60,854 nucleotides of DNA from Fredinandcohnia quinoae (lineage in GTDB: Bacteria > Bacillota > Bacilli > Bacillales > Bacillaceae_L), in assembly GCF_022427965.1 (NCBI RefSeq), contig NZ_JAKTTI010000027.1, forward strand, positions 1 through 60,854, given 5' to 3'. Positions 45,573 through 56,830 of this stretch are shown here, piece by piece (position 1 is the first letter of the stretch; each line of letters opens with the position of its first letter). The position numbers were made by a program, and so were the translations under genes. The notes under the pieces are model-generated. The model had not been told where the DNA came from. It ran no database searches and saw only the letters and a program-made list of their open reading frames with translations.

Positions 45573-46949
45573 TTACTTTCCTAAACAGAATTGAGAAAAG
45601 AGCTGATTGATTAAGCTTTCTTGTACGGTATCACCAATGATTTCACCTAATAGCTCCCATGTTCTCGTTAAGTCTATTTGAATCAAGTCAATTGGTATAT
45701 CAGATTCAATTCCAAAAGTCGCATCTTCCATCGTCTTTTTTGCTTGAGTGAGTAAAGCGATATGGCGGGAGTTCGAAACATATGATAAATCACCCGCTTC
45801 AAGTGAACCTTCAAAGAACAAAGAAGAAATTGCTTCCTCTAAGTCATCCACCCCATGCTCCTCAAGTAAAGAGGTTGTTACGATTGGATATGATTTAGCA
45901 AGTATCTTGACCCGCTCCAAGTCAATTTTCTTTGGGAGGTCTGTTTTATTAATGAGAATAATTGCTTCCATTCCAGCAATCGCTTCAAATAAACGCTCAT
46001 CCTCAATTGTCAATTCATCACCATAATTTAATACAAGTAAAATAAGATCTGCCTGTTTTAATACTTCCCTTGATCGTTCTACACCAATACGTTCAACAAT
46101 ATCTTCCGTTTCACGAATTCCAGCAGTATCCACTAATCGTAGAGGCACACCTCGAACATTTACATATTCCTCAATCACATCACGAGTTGTACCAGGAATA
46201 TCTGTTACGATTGCTTTATTTTCATGAACGAGACTATTTAAAAGCGAAGACTTTCCGACATTAGGTCTCCCAATAATAACAGTGGATAGTCCTTCGCGTA
46301 AAATTTTCCCTTGATTAGAGGTATGAAGGAGTTTCTCAATCTCACCATGTACATATCCCGCTTTTTCTATTAATACGTTATGAGTCATCTCTTCAACATC
46401 ATCATATTCCGGATAATCAATATTCACTTCAATATGTGCTAAAGTTTCTAATAACTCTTGACGTAAGCTTGTTATAAGCTTGGAAAGTCTCCCCTCCATT
46501 TGCCCAATCGCCATATTCATCGCACGGTCTGTTTTTGCACGAATTAAATCCATTACTGCTTCAGCCTGTGATAAATCAATACGTCCGTTTAAAAATGCTC
46601 GTTTTGTAAATTCTCCTGGTTCTGCCAGTCTAGCTCCATTCGTTAAAACTAACTGCAATACCCGATTAACCGACACAAGTCCACCATGACAATTAATTTC
46701 AACTACATCCTCACGAGTAAAGGTTTTTGGTCCCTTCATAACTGAAACCATTACTTCCTCTACCGTTATTCCTGACTGAGGATCTATAATATGTCCATAA
46801 TGAATCGTATGTGATTCGACCTCTTGCAGGCTCTTTTCCTTAAATATCCGATTAGCAATTTCAATTGCTTCATCCCCACTTAACCGAACAATTGCAATTG
46901 CTCCCTCACCCATTGGAGTTGAAATCGCAGCGATCGTATCATACTCCAT
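45573..46949 (-). CDS. mnmE: tRNA modification GTPase MnmE (TrmE)
   Basis: This is a 458-residue protein from ATG 46949 ([11 protein letters not shown]), behind GAGGTGAAG; the frame is open 24 codons further upstream without support. An N-terminal tetrahydrofolate domain (1-118), a helical domain, and an inserted G domain with G227-R-P-N-V-G-K-S235 and DIPGTTRD are followed by the C-terminal F-C455-L-G-K458. It partners MnmG. DnaA boxes lie about 100 bases upstream of its start. Confidence 0.96.
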   Translation of the reverse strand: MEYDTIAAISTPMGEGAIAIVRLSGDEAIEIANRIFKEKSLQEVESHTIHYGHIIDPQSGITVEEVMVSVMKGPKTFTREDVVEINCHGGLVSVNRVLQLVLTNGARLAEPGEFTKRAFLNGRIDLSQAEAVMDLIRAKTDRAMNMAIGQMEGRLSKLITSLRQELLETLAHIEVNIDYPEYDDVEEMTHNVLIEKAGYVHGEIEKLLHTSNQGKILREGLSTVIIGRPNVGKSSLLNSLVHENKAIVTDIPGTTRDVIEEYVNVRGVPLRLVDTAGIRETEDIVERIGVERSREVLKQADLILLVLNYGDELTIEDERLFEAIAGMEAIILINKTDLPKKIDLERVKILAKSYPIVTTSLLEEHGVDDLEEAISSLFFEGSLEAGDLSYVSNSRHIALLTQAKKTMEDATFGIESDIPIDLIQIDLTRTWELLGEIIGDTVQESLINQLFSQFCLGK

Positions 46950-47044
46950 TTCTTCACCTCTTTTTGAACACGCACTTATATTTGAAAAATATAATTTTAC
47001 CATAATCACATCAATCCACATAATCTAATCTTATTATTTCCTAT

Positions 47045-47119
47045 TTATCCACAAGAATAACATGATTGGATTTCGTATTGCTAAGTACCCTTCATTTTAT
47101 CTTATCCACATGTGAATAA
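47045..47119. promoter_or_regulatory. DnaA boxes between khpB and mnmE
   Basis: Two perfect TTATCCACA boxes (47045-47053 and 47102-47110), the second directly followed by TGTGAATAA (47111-47119) in the opposite direction. This is in the mnmE promoter region, about 3 kb from dnaA. Confidence 0.75.
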
Positions 47120-47207
47120 CAATATTTTAATCCAGACTACAAGTTATACACGTCCTCTCATTTTTAACCTTTAACCGATAACCTTCTTCATCAAAAAAAT
47201 ACACAAA

Positions 47208-47235
47208 AAAACCTAGGCTTTTACACCTAGGTTTT
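47208..47235 (-). terminator. khpB terminator
   Basis: AAAACCTAGG pairs with CCTAGGTTTT, followed by TTTGTG on the minus strand; ends the rnpA-yidC-khpB group. Confidence 0.9.
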
Positions 47236-47245
47236 ACAATTACGA

Positions 47246-47866
47246 TTATTTAACTGGAGAAATAACGATATGTCTCTTTGGATCAGTTCCAGAAGAAAAT
47301 GTCTTTATTCTTTTATTCGTGACTAAAGCTGAATGGATCACCTTACGCTCATATGAAGGCATTGGCTCTAATGGTATGTCATGACCGGTACGAATTGCTT
47401 TATCAGCAAGTCGTTCAGCCAACTGAATAAGCGTTTCTTCACGTCGTCCTCGGTAATTTTCAGCATCAATGATGATATTCAAGTATTGATCTGCAAAGCG
47501 ATTTGCAACAAGCTGAGTTAAATATTGTAAGGAATTAAGGGTTTGTCCTCTTTTTCCAATTAATACAGCAAGTTTTTCCCCTGAAAGATCAAACTTAACA
47601 TTTTTTCCATTTACTTGCACATCAACTTTTGCAGAGACATTCATTGAAGCTACAACATTCTCAAGGAACTTCCTAGCTTCTTCAATTGGATCGAATTTTA
47701 TCGTCGCTTTAACAACAGCGGGCTTTGACCCAAAAATACCGAACAACCCTTTTTTACCTTCATCGATGATCTTTATTTCTGCGCGGTCCTTAGTTGTGTT
47801 CAATTGAGCTAAAGCTGATTCCACTGCTTCATCGACAGTTTGCCCTGTAGCAGTTACTTGTTTCAC
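47246..47866 (-). CDS. khpB: RNA-binding protein KhpB (Jag, SpoIIIJ-associated)
   Basis: This is a 206-residue cytoplasmic protein: a Jag-N domain (about 1-55, with [13 protein letters not shown]), a KH domain with I-G-K-R-G-Q-T (about 128) and an R3H domain (about 150-205). It binds RNA with partner KhpA and affects cell division or envelope gene expression. Its start overlaps the yidC stop by four bases. Confidence 0.95.
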   Translation of the reverse strand: MKQVTATGQTVDEAVESALAQLNTTKDRAEIKIIDEGKKGLFGIFGSKPAVVKATIKFDPIEEARKFLENVVASMNVSAKVDVQVNGKNVKFDLSGEKLAVLIGKRGQTLNSLQYLTQLVANRFADQYLNIIIDAENYRGRREETLIQLAERLADKAIRTGHDIPLEPMPSYERKVIHSALVTNKRIKTFSSGTDPKRHIVISPVK

Positions 47867-48636
47867 TTTTTGGCTCCTCCCGCATTTCCAGATGCTGCTT
47901 GTCGTAGATCTGGACCTTTAATTAATATAGTTTGAACAATCATAAAGATATTACCTACAACCCAGTATAAAGATAAAGCAGCTGGGAAGTTAATTGCAAA
48001 GATAACAATCATGATTGGCATCAACCAAAGCATCATAGCCATTTGTGGGTTATTATCCATTCCCATCATTGTAATCTTTTGTTGAATAAAAGTGGTTATA
48101 CCTGCAACGATCGGCAGAATATAATATGGATCTGCTTCACCTAAGTCAAACCATAAGAAGTTATCTTCAGCAATTGCTCTCGTTCTCATGATTGCATGAT
48201 AAAAACCAATTAGGATTGGCATTTGAATCAATAACGGAAAACAACCTGCTAATGGATTAACACCATGCTTTTGGAAAAGTTGCATCGTTTCTTGTTGTAG
48301 TTTTTGCTGTGTTTTTTGGTCTTTTGAACTGTATTTTTCACGAAGTGATTTAAGTTCAGGCTGAATCGCTTGCATTGCCTTTGAACTTCTAGTTTGTTTG
48401 ATCATTAATGGTAATAATACTAAACGAATTAAAATTGTAACAATAATAATTGATAATCCATAACTATTCCCAACATGTTCTGCAACAAACTTAATTAGCC
48501 AAGAAAGTGGATAAACAAAATACTGATTCCAAAATCCAGTACTTTCGCTATTAATTTCCTCATTAACCTGGGTACACCCAGTCATGACTAATAAAAGACC
48601 AAATAGTGTACTTAATAGTAATATTCGCCTTTTCAA
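47863..48636 (-). CDS. yidC: Membrane protein insertase YidC (SpoIIIJ/OxaA type)
   Basis: This is a 257-residue lipoprotein: lipobox V-M-T-G-C20 with Cys as lipid site, then five membrane helices of the Oxa1 fold. It inserts membrane proteins with or without Sec. Encoded between rnpA and khpB, which matches the spoIIIJ copy of bacilli, required for the sigma-G step in sporulation. Confidence 0.95.
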   Translation of the reverse strand: MKRRILLLSTLFGLLLVMTGCTQVNEEINSESTGFWNQYFVYPLSWLIKFVAEHVGNSYGLSIIIVTILIRLVLLPLMIKQTRSSKAMQAIQPELKSLREKYSSKDQKTQQKLQQETMQLFQKHGVNPLAGCFPLLIQMPILIGFYHAIMRTRAIAEDNFLWFDLGEADPYYILPIVAGITTFIQQKITMMGMDNNPQMAMMLWLMPIMIVIFAINFPAALSLYWVVGNIFMIVQTILIKGPDLRQAASGNAGGAKK

Positions 48637-48774
48637 ACACTTTTCCTCCTATTATTAAAGATCCTTTAGAAAAACTAATTATCAAAATATATGTATTTTG
48701 AAATAATTCACTATATTTTAGCTTAATTCTACCATTATTACTTAGAAATATCTTCTTTCAACTAAAAAAATCTA

Positions 48775-49122
48775 TCATTTGGAAACCTTTTTTAAAACCC
48801 TCGCAACTCGTAATACATGAAGCAAACTACTTTTAACCTCTTCATAATCCATAGTTGCAACTGGCTTCCTAGCAATAATAATATAATCCCTATTTTGAAC
48901 CAATTGTTTATGCTCTAAAAAAAATTGTCTTATCAATCTTTTAATCCTATTTCTCATAACCGCATTTCCGATTTTCTTACTAACCGAAAGTCCAATTCTA
49001 AAATGATCCTGATCGTCTCTCTCATATACATAGACAACGAATTGCCTATTGGCAGACGACTTACCTGATTGAAATACAGTTTGAAAATCTTGATTCCTCT
49101 TTATCCGATATTCCTTTTTCAT
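48775..49122 (-). CDS. rnpA: Ribonuclease P protein component
   Basis: This is a 115-residue basic protein with the RNR motif region [15 protein letters not shown] (about 53-67). It is the protein subunit of RNase P, which trims the 5' ends of tRNAs. It lies 165 bases after rpmH. Confidence 0.96.
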   Translation of the reverse strand: MKKEYRIKRNQDFQTVFQSGKSSANRQFVVYVYERDDQDHFRIGLSVSKKIGNAVMRNRIKRLIRQFFLEHKQLVQNRDYIIIARKPVATMDYEEVKSSLLHVLRVARVLKKVSK

Positions 49123-49265
49123 CTATTACAACTCCTGCATTTCGAAACAACACGCTTGTTTCAATCCAATTATGTACATAACCATTATGGCCAAGTCGGA
49201 AATTGAATTAAACATTGTCTTATCATTTGAAGACTTTACGTTTTACCTTTTCTTTATTAGAAAAA

Positions 49266-49289
49266 AGACCACTGACGCTGCAGTGGTCT
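49266..49289 (-). terminator. Terminator overlapping the rpmH stop
   Basis: AGACCACTG pairs with CAGTGGTCT, followed by TTTTT on the minus strand. Some read-through or a separate promoter must serve rnpA. Confidence 0.85.
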
Positions 49290-49422
49290 ATGCTGATAAT
49301 ACTTTTCTTCCCTTTTGACGACGACGAGCTAGAACCTTACGTCCGTTTTTAGAGCTCATACGACTACGGAAACCGTGCACTTTACTGTGTTTACGTTTGC
49401 TTGGTTGATACGTTCTTTTCAT
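49288..49422 (-). CDS. rpmH: 50S ribosomal protein L34
   Basis: This is a 44-residue, highly basic ribosomal protein ([19 protein letters not shown], ending [12 protein letters not shown]). GGAGGTG precedes the ATG. It marks the left side of oriC as in almost all Firmicutes. Too short for a length-filtered gene list. Confidence 0.98.
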   Translation of the reverse strand: MKRTYQPSKRKHSKVHGFRSRMSSKNGRKVLARRRQKGRKVLSA

Positions 49423-49588
49423 TATATGACACCTCCCTGAGGAATTGCTCTCTAAATTATTACATAGACAGTCTTACTAATTATAGAGAACACTAATAAA
49501 AAATGTCAACCTAAAATCGTTACTATATTTTGGATATAGCTCTTTTGACCATTTTTCCGATTAATCTCATCATCAGCAAGCTGCCTCT

Positions 49589-49724
49589 GCTTTTCTACTT
49601 GTCTAGCTCCGGCGACTAGAAACTCGAGAAACTTCTACTTCTCCAGCAGAGGCAAAAAGCGCCTCTTTGTCGAAGTTGTAAGTTTTCTCGTTTCTGAGCA
49701 AGTCGCCTGCGCTTTTCTACTTGT
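49589..49724. repeat. Hairpin repeat element inside oriC
   Basis: GGCGACT (49611) pairs with AGTCGCC (49701-49707), and GAAAC-TCGAGAA-ACTT pairs with AAGT-TTTCTCG-TTTC inside it. A central AGAGGC / GCCTCT stem completes a long cruciform. The 14-base GCTTTTCTACTTGT flanks it on both sides (49589-49602 and 49711-49724). The right copy runs directly into a DnaA box. CTTGTCTAGCTCCGGCG looks like the ends of interspersed repeats that I recall from Bacillus genomes. Confidence 0.65.
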
Positions 49725-50041
49725 GGACAACTTTTTTCGACATTTTTCTCTATCCACAACAGTTATTGACAGGCTTTACACATTATCTTGTGTTGTGGAC
49801 AATTTTTTTCCACAACCTATAGGTATTGTGGATAAGTTTTCGAAAACCATTGATTATCTAGGGATTATTTGATATTATATTGTTGTTTTCACTCGTGACA
49901 ACTTATTCACATATTTAACCTTATCCACAGAATGTGGATAACATGTGGATAGTTTTTTACACATTGTGAATATGGGGTTGTCCACAATCCGTGGATTATG
50001 TCGAAAAGATGTTTTTCTACTATATTATATAGTTATTCACA
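49722..50041. other. oriC: oriC, upstream DnaA-box field
   Basis: Perfect boxes lie at 49827-49835, 49921-49929 and 49933-49941. Single-mismatch boxes lie at 49722, 49750, 49794, 49806, 49903, 49944, 49978 and 50033, in both directions. The sequence to about 50120 is very AT-rich. This corresponds to the box clusters upstream of dnaA in B. subtilis, which also hold the dnaA promoter and allow DnaA to repress its own gene. Confidence 0.92.
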
Positions 50042-50252
50042 ATTTACATGTTAGTATATTTATAAATCTATATGCAAGTTTTTATAATTAGTTGTATATA
50101 ACCTCATAATTATACAATGAACTTGTCAATTGGTGAGCCTTAGGGAGACAACAGAGGCACTGCTTCCATGGCTTATTCTTATGCCCTTATTCGGAAACTT
50201 TCTTTTCCATTAAAAATGAATCGGCCAAACTAATGATAAAGGAGGGAAATCG

Positions 50253-51599
50253 TTGGAGAACATTGCTGACCTGTGGTCCAAAGCACTTCAGGAAATTGAA
50301 AAAAAGCTAAGTAAGCCTAGTTTTGAAACATGGTTAAAATCTACAAAAGCCCATGCATTACAAAATGACACACTGATCATTACTGCTCCAAATGAATTTG
50401 CCAGAGACTGGCTTGAATCAAGGTATTTACATCTAATTGCTGAAACGATCTACGATTTAACTGGCGAAGAGCTAGGAATAAAATTTATTATTCCTCAAAA
50501 CCAGCTCGAAGAAGAATTTGAAATCAAAACTCCAGTACAAAAGTCCTCAAAGCCAGAAGAAACAGTAGAGACTGCACAAAATATGCTTAATCAAAAGTAC
50601 ACATTTGATACCTTTGTAATTGGTTCTGGAAATCGCTTTGCACATGCGGCTTCTTTAGCTGTTGCAGAAGCACCAGCTAAAGCATATAATCCCCTATTTA
50701 TTTATGGTGGAGTAGGATTAGGAAAAACACATCTTATGCATTCAATCGGCCATTATGTGAAGGATCATAATCCTGGAGCAAAGGTTGTATACCTATCATC
50801 AGAGAAATTTACGAATGAATTTATTAATTCAATTCGAGACAATAAAGCAGTTGAATTTCGTAATAAATATCGAAATGTAGATGTGTTACTTATAGATGAT
50901 ATTCAATTTCTTGCAGGAAAAGAATCAACACAAGAGGAATTTTTCCATACTTTTAATACACTTCACGAGGAAAGTAAACAAATTGTGATTTCAAGTGACC
51001 GTCCACCTAAAGAAATTCCAACCTTGGAAGATCGACTTCGTTCCAGGTTCGAATGGGGTTTAATCACTGATATTACACCTCCTGATTTGGAAACAAGGAT
51101 TGCCATTTTACGTAAAAAGGCAAAGGCTGAAGGGTTAGATATACCTAACGAGGTCATGCTTTATATTGCGAATCAAATCAATACAAATATTCGTGAACTT
51201 GAAGGTGCACTTATTCGAATTGTTGCCTATTCTTCCTTAATAAATAAAGATATTAATGCAGATCTTGCTGCAGAAGCATTAAAGGATATTATCCCAAGTT
51301 CAAGACCAAAGGTCATTACGATATTTGAAATTCAAAAAACAGTTGGACAACATTTTAATATTAAGCTAGAAGACTTTAAGGCAAAAAAGCGAACTAAATC
51401 GATTGCCTTTCCACGTCAAATTGCGATGTATTTATCACGTGAACTTACAGATTCCTCACTTCCCAAAATTGGAGATGAATTTGGTGGACGTGATCATACA
51501 ACCGTCATACACGCTCATGAAAAAATTTCAAAACTACTTCAGACGGATACACAATTACAAAAGCAGATTGATGAAATAAATACACAATTAAAAGGTTAA
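50253..51599 (+). CDS. dnaA: Chromosomal replication initiator DnaA
   Basis: This is a 448-residue AAA+ initiator. Domain I (1-80) binds partners, a short linker follows, domain III has Walker A G152-G-V-G-L-G-K-T-H160 and Walker B L-L-I-D215-D216, and domain IV (about 350-448) has the box-binding signature G-G-R-D-H-T-T-V. The start is TTG 50253, nine bases after GGAGG; rare starts are usual for dnaA. It binds the boxes on both sides of its own gene. Confidence 0.98.
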   Translation: MENIADLWSKALQEIEKKLSKPSFETWLKSTKAHALQNDTLIITAPNEFARDWLESRYLHLIAETIYDLTGEELGIKFIIPQNQLEEEFEIKTPVQKSSKPEETVETAQNMLNQKYTFDTFVIGSGNRFAHAASLAVAEAPAKAYNPLFIYGGVGLGKTHLMHSIGHYVKDHNPGAKVVYLSSEKFTNEFINSIRDNKAVEFRNKYRNVDVLLIDDIQFLAGKESTQEEFFHTFNTLHEESKQIVISSDRPPKEIPTLEDRLRSRFEWGLITDITPPDLETRIAILRKKAKAEGLDIPNEVMLYIANQINTNIRELEGALIRIVAYSSLINKDINADLAAEALKDIIPSSRPKVITIFEIQKTVGQHFNIKLEDFKAKKRTKSIAFPRQIAMYLSRELTDSSLPKIGDEFGGRDHTTVIHAHEKISKLLQTDTQLQKQIDEINTQLKG

Positions 51600-51633
51600 T
51601 GCTCTTTTAACTACTTTATCAAAGAGTGAATAC

Positions 51634-51748
51634 TGTGAATAACTTTATTGAAGTTACACACAACCTGTCCACATGTGGATAGACAGTACTACATGATGGT
51701 TTTTGGGGTTATCCACATATCAACAAGACCTACTAGTACTTCTACGAT
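51634..51748 (+). other. oriC: oriC, unwinding region: DnaA boxes and DnaA-trios
   Basis: TGTGAATAA (51634), a converging CTGTCCACA/TGTGGATAG pair (51665-51682) and a perfect TTATCCACA (51709-51717) are followed after 13 bases by TAC-TAG-TAC-TTC-TAC-GAT (51731-51748), then AT-rich DNA. This is the DnaA-trio element that lets DnaA open single strands in bacilli. Confidence 0.92.
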
Positions 51749-51822
51749 TTTTAAAGACTTTAAATTAAATATTATATTCACTTGAAATCAAAAATAGACT
51801 TGTTTTCTTAGGAGGATTTTTG

Positions 51823-52959
51823 ATGAAATTTATTATTCAAAGAGAATATCTTGTGCGAAGTGTACAAGATGTTATGAAGGCAGTATCATCTAGAACGACA
51901 ATTCCAATATTAACTGGGATAAAAATAGTAGCGACAACTGAAGGTGTAACATTAACAGGAAGTGATTCTGATATTTCGATTGAATCCTTCATTCCTACTG
52001 AAGAAGCAGGAGACGAAATTGTTGAAATTAAGCAAGTAGGTAGTATTGTGCTACAAGCTAGATTCTTCAGTGAAATTGTTAAGAAACTACCTAAAGATAC
52101 AGTTGAAATTGAGGTTCAATCAAATTTATTAACAATCATTCGTTCAGGAAAAGCTGAATTTAATTTAAATGGTTTAGATGCAGAGGAATATCCTCATCTA
52201 CCACAAATTGAGGAAAACAATGTTTTTAAAATTCCAGCTGATCTATTGAAAAATATGATTCGCCAAACTGTATTTGCAGTTTCAACTTCTGAAACTAGAC
52301 CGATTCTAACAGGTGTTAATTGGAAAGTAGAAAATAATGAATTAGTATGTATTGCTACAGATAGTCACCGATTGGCAATGAGAAATGCAAAAATAGAAAC
52401 GGAAAATGAGCGTTCGTATCATGCTGTCATCCCAGGCAAAAGCCTAAATGAATTAAGTAAAATTTTGGATGATACAAATGACTTAGTAGATATTGTTATT
52501 ACTGAAAATCAAGTTTTATTTAAAACGAAGCACTTATTATTCTTTTCTCGTTTATTAGATGGAAATTATCCTGATACATCACGACTTATCCCAACTGAAA
52601 GTAAAACAGAAGTTGTATTAACAACAAAGGAATTTTTACAAGCAATTGATCGTGCTTCCCTACTTGCAAGAGAAGCAAATAATAACGTGGTTAAATTATC
52701 AACATTACCTGATGGTGTCATTGAAGTCTCTTCTATTTCTCCTGAAATAGGTAAAGTTACTGAAGAAATTCAGAGTCAATCAATTGAAGGAGAAGAATTA
52801 AAGATTTCATTTAGTGCTAAATACATGATGGATGCATTAAAAGCATTGGAAAGTTCAGAAATTAAAATAAGCTTTACCGGAGCAATGAGACCATTTTTCA
52901 TAAAAGCAATAAATGATGATACAGTGTTTCATTTAATTCTTCCTGTTCGTACTTTCTAA
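51823..52959 (+). CDS. dnaN: DNA polymerase III beta subunit (sliding clamp)
   Basis: This is a 378-residue clamp with three similar domains; the dimer rings DNA and tethers polymerase. The ATG at 51823 has GGAGG seven bases upstream. C-terminal F-H-L-I-L-P-V-R closes the partner-binding pocket. It follows dnaA with the origin between, and has its own terminator. Confidence 0.98.
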   Translation: MKFIIQREYLVRSVQDVMKAVSSRTTIPILTGIKIVATTEGVTLTGSDSDISIESFIPTEEAGDEIVEIKQVGSIVLQARFFSEIVKKLPKDTVEIEVQSNLLTIIRSGKAEFNLNGLDAEEYPHLPQIEENNVFKIPADLLKNMIRQTVFAVSTSETRPILTGVNWKVENNELVCIATDSHRLAMRNAKIETENERSYHAVIPGKSLNELSKILDDTNDLVDIVITENQVLFKTKHLLFFSRLLDGNYPDTSRLIPTESKTEVVLTTKEFLQAIDRASLLAREANNNVVKLSTLPDGVIEVSSISPEIGKVTEEIQSQSIEGEELKISFSAKYMMDALKALESSEIKISFTGAMRPFFIKAINDDTVFHLILPVRTF

Positions 52960-52977
52960 AAGAATAATATTGGTTTT

Positions 52978-53010
52978 AAACTACTAGGCAATAACCTAGT
53001 AGTTTTCTTT
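52978..53010 (+). terminator. dnaN terminator
   Basis: AACTACTAGG pairs with CCTAGTAGTT, followed by TTCTTTT. Confidence 0.88.
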
Positions 53011-53070
53011 TCTCCCAATATTTTAGTAAAATGTAAATAAAGACTGGATATTTAGAAGGTAGGCGGAAAA

Positions 53071-53286
53071 ATGACACAAACCATTAAAATTTCAACAGAG
53101 TATATCACTTTAGGTCAATTTTTAAAGCTAGCTGATGTCATTCAATCTGGTGGAATGGCGAAGTGGTTTTTAAGTGAACATGAAATATTCGTAAATGGAG
53201 AACCAGAGAATCGGCGCGGAAAAAAATTATTTAGCAAAGATATAGTAGACATTCCTGGCTTTGGAACGTTTATTGTCTCATCCTAA
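53071..53286 (+). CDS. yaaA: S4-domain protein YaaA (RlbA)
   Basis: This is a 71-residue S4-like RNA-binding domain (TLGQFLKLADVIQSGGMAKW; VNGEPENRRGKKL). It is linked to 50S ribosome assembly in B. subtilis. It sits between dnaN and recF, as usual, 15 bases before recF. Confidence 0.93.
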   Translation: MTQTIKISTEYITLGQFLKLADVIQSGGMAKWFLSEHEIFVNGEPENRRGKKLFSKDIVDIPGFGTFIVSS

Positions 53287-53301
53287 AGTGGGTGAAGATA
53301 T

Positions 53302-54420
53302 TTGTTTATCGAAGATATCATTTTAAAGAACTATAGGAATTACCTAAATTTATCCATTAGTTTTGAAAATAAAGTTAATGTTATTTTGGGGGAAAATGCT
53401 CAAGGCAAAACGAATGTAATGGAATCTATCTATGTTTTAGCGATGGCAAAGTCCCATCGAACATCGAATGATAAAGATTTGATTCGCTGGGATGAAGAAT
53501 ATGCTAAAATAGAGGGTAGGGTTCAAAAACGGAACGGACCTTTATCATTACAGCTAGTTATTTCCAAGAAAGGCAAGAAAGCAAAAAGTAATCATTTGGA
53601 ACAGCAAAAATTAAGTCAATATGTTGGCAGCATGAATGTCGTCATGTTCGCTCCAGAAGATTTGCATCTTGTAAAGGGAAGCCCCCAGGTAAGAAGACGT
53701 TTTATAGATATGGAGATTGGTCAAGTATCTGCAGTGTATTTACATGATTTGAATCAGTATCAAAAAATACTTCAACAAAGAAACCATTATTTAAAGCTTC
53801 TTCAGACTAGAAAACAAACTGATAAGACAATGTTAGATGTACTAACTTCTCAATTAGTTGAAGTAGCAACAAAAATTGTCAAAAAACGATATGAATTTTT
53901 AGCCCTTTTACAGTCATGGGCAGAGCCGATTCATAGGGGAATTAGTCGCGGATTAGAGACTCTTCACATTCAATATAAACCTTCAATAGAGGTATTAGAA
54001 AACTTTGAGTTGTCGAAAATGGTAGATGTATATGAGGAAAAGTTTGCTAAAATAAGAGATAGGGAAATCGAACGAGGTGTCACATTAGCAGGTCCGCATC
54101 GGGATGACCTGGCATTTTTTGTGAATGAAAAAGATGTTCAAACATTTGGGTCACAAGGACAACAACGTACGACCGCCCTTTCATTAAAACTAGCAGAAAT
54201 AGAATTAATTCATTCAGAAATCGGAGAATACCCGATTCTTTTACTAGATGATGTTCTTTCAGAATTAGACGATTTCAGGCAATCACATTTACTTAACACG
54301 ATACAAGGCAAGGTTCAAACATTTGTGACGACAACAAGTGTAGATGGAATTAATCATGATACATTGAGGCATGCTGCAACGTTTCAAGTAGCAGCTGGCG
54401 AAATGACAAAGCTCAAATGA
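53302..54420 (+). CDS. recF: DNA repair and replication protein RecF
   Basis: This is a 372-residue SMC/Rad50-like ATPase with Walker [10 protein letters not shown] (about 34-42), a signature region SQGQQRT and Walker [14 protein letters not shown]. It helps load RecA on gaps at stalled forks. The start is TTG 53302 behind GGGTGAAG. Confidence 0.97.
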   Translation: MFIEDIILKNYRNYLNLSISFENKVNVILGENAQGKTNVMESIYVLAMAKSHRTSNDKDLIRWDEEYAKIEGRVQKRNGPLSLQLVISKKGKKAKSNHLEQQKLSQYVGSMNVVMFAPEDLHLVKGSPQVRRRFIDMEIGQVSAVYLHDLNQYQKILQQRNHYLKLLQTRKQTDKTMLDVLTSQLVEVATKIVKKRYEFLALLQSWAEPIHRGISRGLETLHIQYKPSIEVLENFELSKMVDVYEEKFAKIRDREIERGVTLAGPHRDDLAFFVNEKDVQTFGSQGQQRTTALSLKLAEIELIHSEIGEYPILLLDDVLSELDDFRQSHLLNTIQGKVQTFVTTTSVDGINHDTLRHAATFQVAAGEMTKLK

Positions 54421-54432
54421 GGTGATGAAAGT

Positions 54433-54711
54433 TTGTTCATTCACTTAGGAGAAAATATAATCGTCCGTTCAACAGATGTCATTACAATTTTAGATCGTCA
54501 GCTCTTAAAATCTTCATCAATTGTGAACGAATTTTTAGAAGCTCAAAAAGACAAAATTGTTGAACTAGCGAATGAGAATACAAAGTCTGTTATTGTAACT
54601 GTTGATCATGTATATTTTTCCCCTTTATCCTCAAGTACTTTAAAACGGCGAGCACAGCATGTTTCTGAATTAGAAGCATCATTTGAAGAAGAAATTTCAG
54701 TAGAGGAATAA
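54433..54711 (+). CDS. remB: Biofilm-associated regulator RemB (YaaB)
   Basis: This is a 92-residue protein (MFIHLGENIIVRSTDVITIL) of the RemA/RemB (DUF370) family; RemB affects matrix gene expression in B. subtilis. TTG start at 54433, with AGGTGATG upstream. It lies between recF and gyrB as in related genomes. Confidence 0.9.
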   Translation: MFIHLGENIIVRSTDVITILDRQLLKSSSIVNEFLEAQKDKIVELANENTKSVIVTVDHVYFSPLSSSTLKRRAQHVSELEASFEEEISVEE

Positions 54712-54764
54712 ACGGAAAAAAGGATTTTTGAACTTCCTCTTTAGCTTTGGAATATGAAGTGTAG

Positions 54765-56702
<1,938 letters not shown>

Positions 56703-56715
56703 AAAGTAATTACAC

Positions 56716-56766
56716 AGGATAGTATTTGTCCGAATGCATTAGCATTTCGGTCTATCCTAGTTTTTA
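56716..56766 (+). terminator. Hairpin between gyrB and gyrA
   Basis: AGGATAG pairs with CTATCCT, with an inner stem CCGAATGC / GCATTTCGG; then AGTTTTTAC. Confidence 0.75.
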
Positions 56767-56830
56767 CATAATTGAATGGGTAGAAATAGTTAGTTTTTAT
56801 TGATACCCCTGATAAGGGAGGTTTCTTCAT

